This document shows, in pieces, positions 1-8,256 of a stretch of 64,000 nucleotides of DNA. The notes under the pieces were generated by a model. The model did no database searches. It saw only the letters and a list, made by a program, of their open reading frames with translations, and was not told the DNA's origin. Both the position numbers and the translations under genes were made by a program. Source of the stretch: Porticoccaceae bacterium (GTDB lineage: Bacteria; Pseudomonadota; Gammaproteobacteria; Pseudomonadales; Porticoccaceae); NCBI GenBank assembly GCA_023228865.1, contig JALOAH010000003.1:1-64000 (forward strand), in the 5' to 3' direction. Every line of letters begins with the position of its first letter. The first letter of the stretch is position 1.

Positions 1-73
1 TCTCTAGCTTTTCTAATAGTGTTGCGATTGGGTCAAAAAAGGAACCCCCAATAATAGATACGAACTCATTCAT
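1..73 (-). CDS. Partial ORF running off the left edge, unknown
   Basis: A minus-strand frame starts at an ATG at 71-73 and stays open to the window edge, giving 24 residues beginning MNEFVSIIGG. A second ATG at 67-69 is in another frame and stops quickly. An AAGGA about 16 bases upstream is too far to be a convincing ribosome binding site. I do not recognise the peptide and too little is visible to decide whether it is a gene. Confidence 0.3.
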   Translation of the reverse strand, partial: MNEFVSIIGGSFFDPIATLLEKLE

Positions 74-122
74 CACTTAACATAATTCCTTGTTGGCGCT
101 ATTTATGATTGGCTAAAGGTGA

Positions 123-347
123 TTATGAGTGGCAATCTTTGAGCATGTCTACCAACTTGTGGGGATCAAGCCCAATCACGGTGCAAAGCTCCAGGGTCTC
201 CACAAAATCAATTCGCCGTTCTCCGCTTTCGAACTTCACCACATAGATGGGTTCTACCCCGTTTTCACTGGGGTTTAAAGACGCCTTAAAGGCCTGCTTG
301 TCGCTAACGAGTCGTTGCCTAGGATCTGGATGCGGAGCGCAGGTAGC
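123..347 (-). pseudogene. XRE-family helix-turn-helix regulator, C-terminal remnant
   Basis: The minus frame ending in TAA at 123-125 reads YVVKFESGERRIDFVETLEL followed by a short tail ending in DMLKDCHS. This matches the recognition helix and following helices of XRE/Cro-type regulators, where a 'fVSKyEsGeRrld' motif is typical. Upstream the frame is open only to a TGA at 348-350 and holds no ATG, GTG or TTG, so the first helices and the start codon are missing. The remnant overlaps the 3' end of the radical SAM gene on the same strand (319-347). I read it as the broken end of a regulator whose front was lost when the neighbouring DNA was rearranged. An unusual start or a programmed fusion is less likely. 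Confidence 0.65.
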
Positions 348-1260
348 TCATCAGGGCGCGCGCCATCTGGGTGGGTCTGTAGCGACCACGGACATTGCAC
401 TTGTCGCAAAGATCGGCGCGCGCTGGCATCTGTTCGCGCTGTACAAGCGCCTCGCTCAGGCTCATGGATGAAACATGTCCGATGGGGTGCGCATGACTGC
501 TGTCGTTGAAGCAGTACTGGTAGCTGCCATCCGCCGCAATCGGCAGTACCGCGTTGCGTGGAGGGCAGCGATGACGGTTGTGGCGCCATTGCGAGAACAG
601 ATCCCGCAGGGACGGCACAAAATCAAACTCCTGGCTGCGCAACCCGTGGCGGGCGATGATGTCGCGCAGTTGCCGGCCGGAGTCGCCCATCTCGTGGAGC
701 GCTCCGGCACGGTCGTAAAGTGTAGGTGACATGGTGAGTGCGGTGATGCCAATGCCGCGCAGCCAGGCAATGGTCTGCTCCAACGAAGGCAGGCAGGCTG
801 AGAGAGGCGTGAGACTGATGGCCAATTGGGTGTGTTGCAGCTTTTTTTGCGCCTGCACAATGTTGTTCATGACTCGGTGCTGATCGAGATTTACGTGTAC
901 TCGCCGGTAGACATCCGGATCGATACTAGAGAAGGACACCATCAGGGTATGTATTGTGCCGTCGATCAAGCGCAGCCTGGTTTCATCGAGAAGTTGGCCG
1001 TTACTGACCATGTCGATGCGTACAGGTGCTGCGCGCAGGAGCTCGATGCACTCAGGAAATCGTGGATGAGTAGTGGGTTCACCATACCCCGCCACTACGA
1101 CGCGATGAACTTCCCGTGGATAGAGTCGCGCCACCACATGTTGCAGCACGGGGAGGGACATGGGGCGCGGCGCCACTATGGTTTCTCGAGGGCACATCAC
1201 GCAGCGAGCATTACATTTCGCGGTCAGCTCGAGATTTACAGTGACACGATAGCGAGTCAT
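319..1260 (-). CDS. Radical SAM protein with SPASM-like C-terminal cluster
   Basis: This is a 313-residue radical SAM enzyme. The cluster motif is Cys16-x3-Cys20-x2-Cys23 (CNARCVMC), followed by a GYGEPT motif at 58-63 typical of the SAM-binding half-barrel. The C-terminus carries Cys232, Cys250, Cys285 and Cys288, a spacing like SPASM domains that hold auxiliary 4Fe-4S clusters in peptide- or protein-modifying family members. The start overlaps the stop of the upstream PPOX-type gene by four bases (ATGA), so the two are co-translated. The substrate is unknown. The SPASM-like tail suggests a peptide, protein or small cofactor, but no precursor peptide is visible nearby. The 3' end overlaps a broken XRE regulator. 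Confidence 0.85.
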   Translation of the reverse strand: MTRYRVTVNLELTAKCNARCVMCPRETIVAPRPMSLPVLQHVVARLYPREVHRVVVAGYGEPTTHPRFPECIELLRAAPVRIDMVSNGQLLDETRLRLIDGTIHTLMVSFSSIDPDVYRRVHVNLDQHRVMNNIVQAQKKLQHTQLAISLTPLSACLPSLEQTIAWLRGIGITALTMSPTLYDRAGALHEMGDSGRQLRDIIARHGLRSQEFDFVPSLRDLFSQWRHNRHRCPPRNAVLPIAADGSYQYCFNDSSHAHPIGHVSSMSLSEALVQREQMPARADLCDKCNVRGRYRPTQMARALMSYLRSASRS

Positions 1261-1778
1261 GGGTTCACCTTCGACTCTGCGGCAGCGGGAATGAGGCGAG
1301 GTACATGTGCCGCACAGTTCGGCACCACTTGTTCGATCTGTACCTGTACGACCCGCTGTGCTCGGGCAAACAAGTGCCCGTCTGCAGCTTTATCGTGGAT
1401 TGTGGCGCGGCCGTTCACGCGCAGACGCCCGCCGGTATCAAAATCGATGAACAACAGGCCAACCTGAGGATTATCGAGAATGTTGCCCAGACTCATGAAG
1501 GCGTGGTTGCCATCAAAATCGGGGAAGGAGAGGGTTCTCGAATCGAGAATGCGCACCAAGCCGGGACCCCCGCCCTTGAAGGAGCAATCGCAGTGGCCGT
1601 TCCGGTCACTGGTGGCGAGAAAAAAGAAGGGGGCGGCCTCGAGGCGAGCATGAAGCTCGACTGGGATCTCGCGCCAAAGTAGACGGGCGATGCGGGCGTC
1701 GTCCCACAGAGCTGGGTCTCCCCAGCGCTGTTGAGCCGTCCTCTCGCCGCCGCCAAATACACTACGCCAGTCTCGCAT
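1257..1778 (-). CDS. PPOX-fold FMN-dependent flavoprotein (pyridoxamine-phosphate oxidase family)
   Basis: This 173-residue protein has the split-barrel pattern of pyridoxamine 5'-phosphate oxidase-like flavoproteins: a strand with FFLATSDRNGHCDCS, then the LSFPDFDGN segment, the NPQVGLLFIDF strand and GRLRVNGRA. The C-terminal VVPNCAAHVPRL resembles the NCpryiprl ending of the MSMEG_1061-type subfamily. It probably binds FMN or F420 and acts as a small reductase or oxidase. It is first in a two-gene operon with the radical SAM protein (ATGA overlap at 1257-1260), so the flavoprotein may supply electrons to that enzyme or process its product. That pairing is inference. It is not a biosynthetic pdxH, which is longer and differs at the C-terminus. 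Confidence 0.75.
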   Translation of the reverse strand: MRDWRSVFGGGERTAQQRWGDPALWDDARIARLLWREIPVELHARLEAAPFFFLATSDRNGHCDCSFKGGGPGLVRILDSRTLSFPDFDGNHAFMSLGNILDNPQVGLLFIDFDTGGRLRVNGRATIHDKAADGHLFARAQRVVQVQIEQVVPNCAAHVPRLIPAAAESKVNP

Positions 1779-1967
1779 CGATCCTCCGCAGGCAGTGTCC
1801 CATGACTGTTGCCCTCACAGGAATGGCTGGAGATTGTATATCCCCTGTGCTTAACTGAACCTTAAGAGGGTGTTCATATGATCGTTCATGCCAAGAGCGA
1901 ATAGCTTGCCTCAATCAGCGTAGATTCTCGTTTTGACTATACTGTCCACAAGCCCATTCTCGAGTCC

Positions 1968-2888
1968 ATGATTGTGTCCTGCCAGTTGACGCTCCAGCGG
2001 CCAGTTGCCATTGAAATCAAGCGTGCGTTGCGCAGCCAAATCGATAAGGCTGTCGCAGCTATCGATAATAGCGAAAACTGTTCCCAGGAAGCGGTTCACA
2101 GGGTGCGCAAGCACTGTAAAAATATTCGCGCCTTGCTTTGCTTGTTGGCGCCGTCATTGGGCAAACGCTTTAAACATGAAAATATCTGGTATCAGGACAC
2201 CGCTGCGGCGTTGTCGCATCTTCGCGACGTGGACGCAATGGGCGAAAGCCTCGACAAACTTCTCGCTGCCCAGCCTGGCAACCCAGACAAGACGATCATC
2301 AGTGAGGATGCCGCCAGCTGGTTGCGACAACAATTGCTGGCTAGAAAAAATCACATCATCCGTGATCAAGACGCTGTGGATAATGCTCTGGGGTTGGCGA
2401 AAGCCCGCTTGCAAACGGGGCGCCAGCGGCTTTCAAAGTGGCGGCTCAAAGGGGATGGACTTAATGCCATGTCTTGCGGTTTGGAAAAAACCTATGGACA
2501 GGCGCGCACAAGAATGAAACTCGCTGAAACTGATCCCTCAGATCAACACCTTCACAATTGGCGCAAACGGGTCAAGGAGCATTATTGCCACATTTTTTTG
2601 CTCACAAGAATCTGGCCAGCGGTAATGGCCAGTGTTGGCGATGAACTCAAGCGTTTGGGGGAAGTCTTGGGCGATGATCACGATTTGGCGGTATTGGCGG
2701 ATTTTTTGGCCACTGCTGAAGACAGCGATCACAAGACATCGATTTTATCTGCAATTGCTACCCGGCGAAGGAGTCTTCAGGGGATTGCCTGGCTTATGGG
2801 CGGCCGCCTGTTTGCAGAAAAACCCGGAGCTCTTCGAAAACGGCTCGAGCTTTATTGGCGAGTCAGCCAGGGACAGCGTCAAGTTTAA
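1968..2888 (+). CDS. CHAD-domain protein
   Basis: The 306 residues are almost entirely a CHAD domain, an all-helical fold rich in conserved His, Arg and Lys that binds polyphosphate and can localise to polyphosphate granules. Visible signatures are VHRVRKHCKNIRALL near residues 44-58, LSHLRDVDA near 82-90, HNWRKRVKEHY near 195-205 and GDDHDLAVL near 235. There is no CYTH (triphosphatase) domain in front, although CYTH-CHAD fusions are common, and no ppk or ppx is nearby. It stands alone between divergent and co-directional neighbours. The ATG at 1968 lacks a strong ribosome binding site, so a later start cannot be excluded. Confidence 0.85.
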   Translation: MIVSCQLTLQRPVAIEIKRALRSQIDKAVAAIDNSENCSQEAVHRVRKHCKNIRALLCLLAPSLGKRFKHENIWYQDTAAALSHLRDVDAMGESLDKLLAAQPGNPDKTIISEDAASWLRQQLLARKNHIIRDQDAVDNALGLAKARLQTGRQRLSKWRLKGDGLNAMSCGLEKTYGQARTRMKLAETDPSDQHLHNWRKRVKEHYCHIFLLTRIWPAVMASVGDELKRLGEVLGDDHDLAVLADFLATAEDSDHKTSILSAIATRRRSLQGIAWLMGGRLFAEKPGALRKRLELYWRVSQGQRQV

Positions 2889-3236
2889 CAGTGATGGTGT
2901 CGGGGTTATTTTTTCCTCTCTGCCAGCGCATGCTGGCAATACTGCAGCTGCGAAAATCAATGTTTGAGTAAGCTTTCCTGCCGTGCAGAACGGGTTTTGA
3001 AGGGATATAGTGGCTTGGCAGCCCATTTTGCTCCGGCTGTAGGTTGCCACCGTTTTCCCTTGTTGTTTTTTGGCCAGCTTTGCGCCTGCGCGGCGCCCAC
3101 TATTGCGGCAACTGGTGCAGCTTTGCGGGGAAATTATATTCCTTCAGTGCCGAAATTTATTCGTAAATAATGCTATCATCCAAAGCTTCATAACAGATTA
3201 TCTGATAAATAAGGCTACAATTTCCGAGGTGATAGT
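2889..3236. other. Intergenic region between CHAD gene and CrtC-like gene
   Basis: I see no credible gene in this 348-base gap. A hairpin at 2921-2938 (TGCCAGC / GCTGGCA, loop GCAT) follows the CHAD stop by about 30 bases and may end its transcript, although it lacks a following T-run. The last 90 bases are AT-rich and probably hold the promoter of the gene starting at 3237. No box pair with good spacing was found. Confidence 0.5.
2921..2938 (+). terminator. Hairpin after the CHAD gene, weak terminator candidate
   Basis: A seven-base perfect stem (TGCCAGC with GCTGGCA) encloses a GCAT loop 33 bases after the CHAD stop codon. No T-run follows it, so it may be a stabilising 3' hairpin or a rho-assisted end rather than a strong intrinsic terminator. 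Confidence 0.35.
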
Positions 3237-4190
3237 ATGTTTGATTTGCAAGCTCTTGCGAGACCGGAACTCTTCATAGATCCAGTCAATGACGGCCGCC
3301 ATGTTCTCGACAATCGGCCTCATATGCGGGAATCCATTCCCTATCTGGTCAATTTGCCCGAGCGCCAACTCGCTATTCTGGTGTACACCTGGGTGGACAA
3401 GGACAGTAATGCCGGGGCGATGCTGAAGATTTTCGGTGCGGGGGTCGGCGCTGATGCCATTCAGCTGGTACTGCCAGATCGACCCGTCGCCAAAGATATG
3501 AACTTTGACAACTGGCAAATTGAAAACTTTACTCTGAAACAGGATCTGACCTTCAATCGCGCCCAGGTTTCCTGGCAGGGAGAGGATGTATCTGTCGATT
3601 ATGTGTTTGAAGCCTACCATCCACCCTACGCCTATGGCTCCCATCCCGGCGGTTGCCCTCCCTATCTGGCGGATGAAAGAATCGAGCAGAGCGGCACCGT
3701 TAAAGGCAAGCTGGTATTGCGCGGCGAAGAAATTCCACTGGATACCACAGGCCACAGAGATCATAGCTGGGGCACCAGGGACTGGAACGCCATGCAGCAT
3801 TACAAATGGTTTCACGGCCAGGCAGGCAATGCTGTCTCCGTGCATTTCTGGGAAGATCACGCCCTTGGCAAAAGCCCCATGCGGGGTTATGTCTATAAAG
3901 ACGGTTTGATGGCGGAAATCAAGGCCATGGATCTGGATGACATAGATTACAACTCGGAGCTGCTGCCGCAACGACTCAATGTCTCGATCACGGATGAGGC
4001 GGGGCGGGTTACGGTGATTAGCGGCCAGTTTTACAGCAACTACGCCGTTGTTCCCGACCCTCACTTTACCCTTAACGGTGGCGTCGCCGCCATGGAAATT
4101 GACGGCAAACCTGGCGTGGGCTGGCTGGAAGTGGCTTGGCCAAAAGCCTACATCGATTACATTGCCGCAAGCGGTGCCTACCTGAAATGA
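3237..4190 (+). CDS. CrtC/AttH-like lipocalin-fold protein (DUF7064-type)
   Basis: This 317-residue soluble protein has no signal peptide. The GHRDHSWGTRDW motif near residue 177 is the hallmark of the family related to hydroxyneurosporene dehydratase (CrtC) and AttH, two-domain lipocalin-like barrels binding hydrophobic substrates. Members annotated DUF7064/DUF7065 often occur near lipid, terpene or steroid breakdown genes in actinobacteria and gammaproteobacteria, which fits the acyl-CoA-rich rest of this window. The reaction is unknown. The start follows a GAGG-type ribosome binding site (ccgaggtgatagt). It ends just before a strong hairpin shared with the convergent EAL gene. Confidence 0.65.
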   Translation: MFDLQALARPELFIDPVNDGRHVLDNRPHMRESIPYLVNLPERQLAILVYTWVDKDSNAGAMLKIFGAGVGADAIQLVLPDRPVAKDMNFDNWQIENFTLKQDLTFNRAQVSWQGEDVSVDYVFEAYHPPYAYGSHPGGCPPYLADERIEQSGTVKGKLVLRGEEIPLDTTGHRDHSWGTRDWNAMQHYKWFHGQAGNAVSVHFWEDHALGKSPMRGYVYKDGLMAEIKAMDLDDIDYNSELLPQRLNVSITDEAGRVTVISGQFYSNYAVVPDPHFTLNGGVAAMEIDGKPGVGWLEVAWPKAYIDYIAASGAYLK

Positions 4191-4198
4191 TCGACGGA

Positions 4199-4224
4199 AC
4201 CCGGCAACGATTTTGTTGCCGGGT
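4199..4224 (+). terminator. Strong hairpin between convergent genes
   Basis: A perfect ten-base stem (ACCCGGCAAC with GTTGCCGGGT) and a six-base loop lie eight bases after the stop of the CrtC-like gene and seven bases before the end of the convergent EAL gene. There is no clear T-run on either side. Position and stability suggest a bidirectional transcription end. Confidence 0.65.
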
Positions 4225-4230
4225 CAATCT

Positions 4231-5436
4231 TCAGGGCTCTATCTGCAGCCTTAGTGGCAGGCCGTGGGGTTTGGCAAAGTAAAACCCCTGGCCGTAGCCA
4301 ATCCCCAGCACCCGCAGCGCATCCGCTTCTTCCTTGGTTTCTATGCCTTCGGCGATGATGGTGGCACCAATGCGCGCAGAAAAGGCGACGATAGCAGAGG
4401 CCAAGGCTTGTTTGGCGGGATCCTGATGGATGTTTCTGGTCAATGATATGTCCAGTTTCAGCAGGTCGGGTTTTATTTGCAAAATATGGTAAAGCCCGGA
4501 ATAGCCGGTGCCGACATCGTCGATGGCGACGCGAATACTGAGTTTTTTCAGTGCCCGCAGGGCTTCAATGATCGGCGCGTATTCGACGATGGTTTTGTGC
4601 TCGGTGATCTCAATAACGATGCGGGACGCGCTTTCAATATTTAAGGCATTTTGCAATGCCTGGGAGGTCACGGTAAGCGGCGACATGTTGATACAGATAA
4701 AAATATCTTCGGGCATGTTGTTGATTTCCCGGATCACAGACTGCAGCGCTCTTATTTCCAGGTCTATTCCCAGACCAAATTCCCAGGCTTCATGAAACCA
4801 GTGGGAAGGTGGTTTGTTTGGCGTGGTGTCAAAGCGGGAAAGGGCTTCAATGCCGACAATCTTGTTGTCAAGCAGATTGACAATGGGCTGGTAGACCATA
4901 TGGTGGGGATTGTTGTGAAACAGGTACTCAAAGGATTGGCGGCGCTCTTCAAAGGCCTTGAGTTCATTTTTTTTATGCCCCAAAAATGTTCCCGCCACCT
5001 GTGACAGGGCATGGACAATATTGATGGCGTTATCGTTTAGATGTTGCCCGTCGTTACTGCACAAAAAACACATGGCACCGAACAAATCGTCGTCGCCAAG
5101 AAAAACGGGCACAGCCAAAAAGGCTTTGACTGGGAAATCGTAAAGGGTCAAAAAGGGATTGGTGTCGCTTGCTGTGAGGAGGTAGGATTTGCCCTGGGTC
5201 GCCACCTGATGACAGAGACTGTCTTCAAGTGCGATGCGACTGCCGATATGAAGCTTACCCAAATTCTTTTCGCCATTGCCATTGAGAAGGAGAATAATTT
5301 TCTCCTTGTCATGAAACCGGGCGATGTAGCCGACATCGGCTTTGATATTATGCTTGGCTGTATCCAGCAGAACCTGCAAATACTGTGAATAGTCGTCGAC
5401 ATTTACATCGGCTAAATAGGCGTTGTTGTCTTTCAT
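4231..5436 (-). CDS. GAF-EAL cyclic-di-GMP phosphodiesterase
   Basis: The 401-residue protein has an N-terminal GAF-type sensor (about residues 15-155) and a C-terminal EAL domain (about 170-398) that hydrolyses c-di-GMP to pGpG. EAL catalytic features are intact: GIEALSRF, IEITEH, the metal-binding AIDDVGTGYSG, LKLDISL, IAEGIET and the GYGQGFYFAKP loop. No membrane segment is present, so it senses a cytoplasmic signal. It is transcribed away from edd. The only other c-di-GMP gene here is the broken cyclase at about 55-56 kb. The predicted catalytic competence comes from the family pattern. Confidence 0.9.
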   Translation of the reverse strand: MKDNNAYLADVNVDDYSQYLQVLLDTAKHNIKADVGYIARFHDKEKIILLLNGNGEKNLGKLHIGSRIALEDSLCHQVATQGKSYLLTASDTNPFLTLYDFPVKAFLAVPVFLGDDDLFGAMCFLCSNDGQHLNDNAINIVHALSQVAGTFLGHKKNELKAFEERRQSFEYLFHNNPHHMVYQPIVNLLDNKIVGIEALSRFDTTPNKPPSHWFHEAWEFGLGIDLEIRALQSVIREINNMPEDIFICINMSPLTVTSQALQNALNIESASRIVIEITEHKTIVEYAPIIEALRALKKLSIRVAIDDVGTGYSGLYHILQIKPDLLKLDISLTRNIHQDPAKQALASAIVAFSARIGATIIAEGIETKEEADALRVLGIGYGQGFYFAKPHGLPLRLQIEP

Positions 5437-5696
5437 GCTGCCTGCTTGTCCATTCCTTGTCTAAAAGCGAGTGATTGTAAGTTATTGCCAACTTCTCGCA
5501 AAAGATTGTCTTTTTCTGCGACTCTTTTCAGACAGAAGGCGCAAATTTGCTGATTAGCGGATATTGGCTTTGGCTATAACATTATTGAGGTTGAACTACT
5601 GAAGGCATGGGGCATTTGTGCTCTAATAAGGCCGCAGGCTTGCAAGCCAGAGAGTTAAAAGGTTGTGGCAGATTCATTTATTGGGGGCTTAGCCTT

Positions 5697-7511
5697 ATGT
5701 TGAACAGCACTGTAGCGAGGGTAACCGCTCAGATTATTGACAGAAGCCGCAGTGGCCGCGCTCATTTTCTCGAACAGATTCGCAACGCCAGAGATTCCCA
5801 GCCGACAAGGCGCAAACTCAGCTGTGGCAACCTCGCCCACGGTTTTGCCGCTTGCGATGACGGCGATAAAAGCCGTATTCGCATGATGGCGGCGGCCAAT
5901 ATCGCTATTGTCACCGCCTACAACGATATGCTTTCCGCCCACCAGCCCTACAAAGATTACCCCGAAAAAATTAAAGCCTATGTGCGGGAAATGGGTTCCA
6001 CGGCTCAGGTGGCCGGAGGGGTGCCGGCGATGTGTGACGGCGTCACCCAGGGACAGGCCGGTATGGAACTCGGTCTTTTTAGCCGTGATGTCATTGCCCA
6101 GGCGACGGCGGTGGCGCTATCCCATCAAATGTTTGACGGCGTTATCTGTCTGGGCATTTGCGACAAAATTGTGCCGGGGCTGCTGATAGGCGCCCTGCGC
6201 TTTGGCCATCTGCCGATGATCTTCATACCCGCAGGCCCCATGCCGTCGGGGATTGCCAACAAGGAAAAAGCGCGTATTCGCCAGCTCTTTGCCGAAGGCA
6301 AGGTGAGCCGGGAAGCTCTGCTGGAGGTGGAGGCCGCGTCCTACCACACCGCAGGCACTTGCACGTTTTACGGTACCGCCAACAGCAATCAACTGCTGAT
6401 GGAAGCCATGGGATTGCAGCTGCCCGGAGGATCTTTTGTCAATCCCGGTACTCCTTTGCGGGCAGCGTTGACCCGCGAAGCCGCGCACCAGATCACCCGC
6501 ATCACTGCCCAGGGTTCAGATCCGCGCCCCCTGGGCGAGGTGGTGGATGAGCGCTCGTTTGTCAACGCCATCGTCGCACTGCTGGCTTCTGGCGGCTCTA
6601 CCAACCACTGCATTCACCTTGTCGCTATGGCCAGGGCGGCGGGAATTATTCTTAACTGGAATGATTTTGATACCCTGTCCAGGGTAGTGCCGCTGCTGGC
6701 GCGGATTTATCCCAATGGCCAGGCCGATATCAATCACTTTCACGCCGCCGGCGGCACTGGCTATCTGTTTGCCCAATTAATGGATGCGGGTTTGATGCAC
6801 GCGGATGCCCGCACCCTGTGGGGTGCGTCGATGGCGGATTTTACCGTTGAACCCATGCTTGCGAACGGTGTACTGGCATGGCGTGCAAGTGTTGACAAAA
6901 GTCAGGACACTCAAGTTCTCGCTTCAGTGGCTGAACCCTTTGACAAAATTGGCGGCCTCAGCCTTTTGCAGGGCAACCTGGGGCGCGCAATCATCAAGAC
7001 CTCGGCAGTGCTGCCGGAACACCTTGTTGTCGAGGCGCCAGCGGTAGTGCTCGCCAGCCAGCATGCCCTGCAAGCCAAATTTGATGCCGGGGAACTCAAT
7101 CGCGACTGTGTGGTGGTGGTGCGTTTCCAGGGGCCAAAGGCCAACGGTATGCCCGAACTTCACAAGTTGACCCCTATTCTTGGCATTCTTCAGGACAGGG
7201 GTTTTAAGGTTGCCCTGGTCACAGATGGCCGTATGTCCGGCGCATCCGGCAAGGTTCCCGCCGCCATTCATGTCACGCCGGAAGCGGCCTGCGATGGCCT
7301 GCTGTGCCGCGTTCAGGACGGTGATACCATTTTTCTGGACGCGAAAAACGGTATTCTCGAATGCAAGGCGGCTGCGTCTGTACTGGCGGCGCGCACGCCA
7401 GCGCTACAGGAAGAAGATGCCAGCCACGGCGTTGGCCGCGAACTTTTTGCCAATTTCCGCAAAGTGGTGACCTCGGCAGAAAAAGGCGCCAGCGTTTTGT
7501 TTGATGAATAA
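5697..7511 (+). CDS. edd: Phosphogluconate dehydratase
   Basis: Edd converts 6-phosphogluconate to 2-keto-3-deoxy-6-phosphogluconate, the first committed Entner-Doudoroff step. It uses a 4Fe-4S cluster of the IlvD/Edd type. From the chosen start the protein is 604 residues, close to E. coli Edd (603), and follows it almost throughout: [66 protein letters not shown]-like and [18 protein letters not shown] longer frame opens at 5607, but the extra 30 residues have no counterpart. It is first in edd-eda-zwf-pgl. Confidence 0.95.
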   Translation: MLNSTVARVTAQIIDRSRSGRAHFLEQIRNARDSQPTRRKLSCGNLAHGFAACDDGDKSRIRMMAAANIAIVTAYNDMLSAHQPYKDYPEKIKAYVREMGSTAQVAGGVPAMCDGVTQGQAGMELGLFSRDVIAQATAVALSHQMFDGVICLGICDKIVPGLLIGALRFGHLPMIFIPAGPMPSGIANKEKARIRQLFAEGKVSREALLEVEAASYHTAGTCTFYGTANSNQLLMEAMGLQLPGGSFVNPGTPLRAALTREAAHQITRITAQGSDPRPLGEVVDERSFVNAIVALLASGGSTNHCIHLVAMARAAGIILNWNDFDTLSRVVPLLARIYPNGQADINHFHAAGGTGYLFAQLMDAGLMHADARTLWGASMADFTVEPMLANGVLAWRASVDKSQDTQVLASVAEPFDKIGGLSLLQGNLGRAIIKTSAVLPEHLVVEAPAVVLASQHALQAKFDAGELNRDCVVVVRFQGPKANGMPELHKLTPILGILQDRGFKVALVTDGRMSGASGKVPAAIHVTPEAACDGLLCRVQDGDTIFLDAKNGILECKAAASVLAARTPALQEEDASHGVGRELFANFRKVVTSAEKGASVLFDE

Positions 7512-7530
7512 GTCGCAATTGGAGCTGTAT

Positions 7531-8190
7531 ATGAATGACAAGGGTCGGCAGATACTGCAGCAGGCACCAGCGGTTCCGGTGATCAGTATCCACGATTTGG
7601 CAACAGCAGTGCCCCTGGCGCAAGCTTTGGTTGCCGGGGGTATCCCAGTGCTGGAGGTGACGCTGCGCACTCCCTGCGGGTTGGACGCTATTGCCCGTAT
7701 CAAGGCCGAAGTGGAGGGCGCCATCGTGGGTGCCGGAACTGTACTCAGCGAGTTCGATCTCGACAATGCCCTCAATGCCGGTAGCGAATTTGTGATAACA
7801 CCCGGTTTGACCCCGCCGCTGCTAAGCGCGGGGGCGGGCTGTGGTGTGCCCTTTATTCCCGGTATCGCCACCGCCAGCGAATTGATGAACTGCGTTGCCG
7901 CGGGTCTTGATACGGTAAAGTTTTTTCCCGCCGAGGCCTGCGGTGGTGTCAATGCCCTGAAAGCCTTGAACGGGCCGTTTCCCGACGTGCGCTTTTGCCC
8001 CACGGGCGGTATCAGCCCCGGCAATCTCGGCGACTATCTGGCGGTGCCTGCGGTGTTGACGGTGGGCGGTTCCTGGTTGATTCCCGACAAACTGGTTGCT
8101 GCCGCCAACTGGGCCGGCATAACCCGCCTTGCGCAAGAGACGTGCGCCCTGGTGGCGAACATTAAAGCGGCTTTGAACAAGTCGCCTTAA
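7531..8190 (+). CDS. eda: 2-keto-3-deoxy-6-phosphogluconate aldolase
   Basis: Eda splits KDPG into pyruvate and glyceraldehyde-3-phosphate through a Schiff-base lysine. The 219-residue protein shows PVLEVTLRT with the catalytic Glu, ITPGLTPP, VKFFPAE with the Schiff-base Lys, and CPTGGIS. I chose the ATG at 7531 because GGAG lies just upstream and the length fits the family. ATGs at 7501 and 7504, overlapping the end of edd, are possible and would add about ten residues. It is translated directly after edd, keeping the two pathway enzymes together. Confidence 0.95.
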   Translation: MNDKGRQILQQAPAVPVISIHDLATAVPLAQALVAGGIPVLEVTLRTPCGLDAIARIKAEVEGAIVGAGTVLSEFDLDNALNAGSEFVITPGLTPPLLSAGAGCGVPFIPGIATASELMNCVAAGLDTVKFFPAEACGGVNALKALNGPFPDVRFCPTGGISPGNLGDYLAVPAVLTVGGSWLIPDKLVAAANWAGITRLAQETCALVANIKAALNKSP

Positions 8191-8256
8191 AAGCACCCTT
8201 TGGGGAAAGTTGCAGAAGTCATTTTGGTGTTACCATGACAAAACCATGAATAAACT

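Noticed and set aside
1879..1905. Eight-codon frame (MIVHAKSE) behind an AAGAGGGTG site
   Set aside because: Too short to judge; the Shine-Dalgarno match may be chance and there is no link to a downstream attenuator.
3198..4064. 288-codon frame antisense to the CrtC-like gene
   Set aside because: The plus-strand protein has family motifs and a good start; the antisense frame has neither.
5470..5490. Partial HexR-like half-site upstream of edd
   Set aside because: Only one half (TTGTAAGTTATTG) resembles the palindrome known for edd/zwf regulators; the other half does not match.
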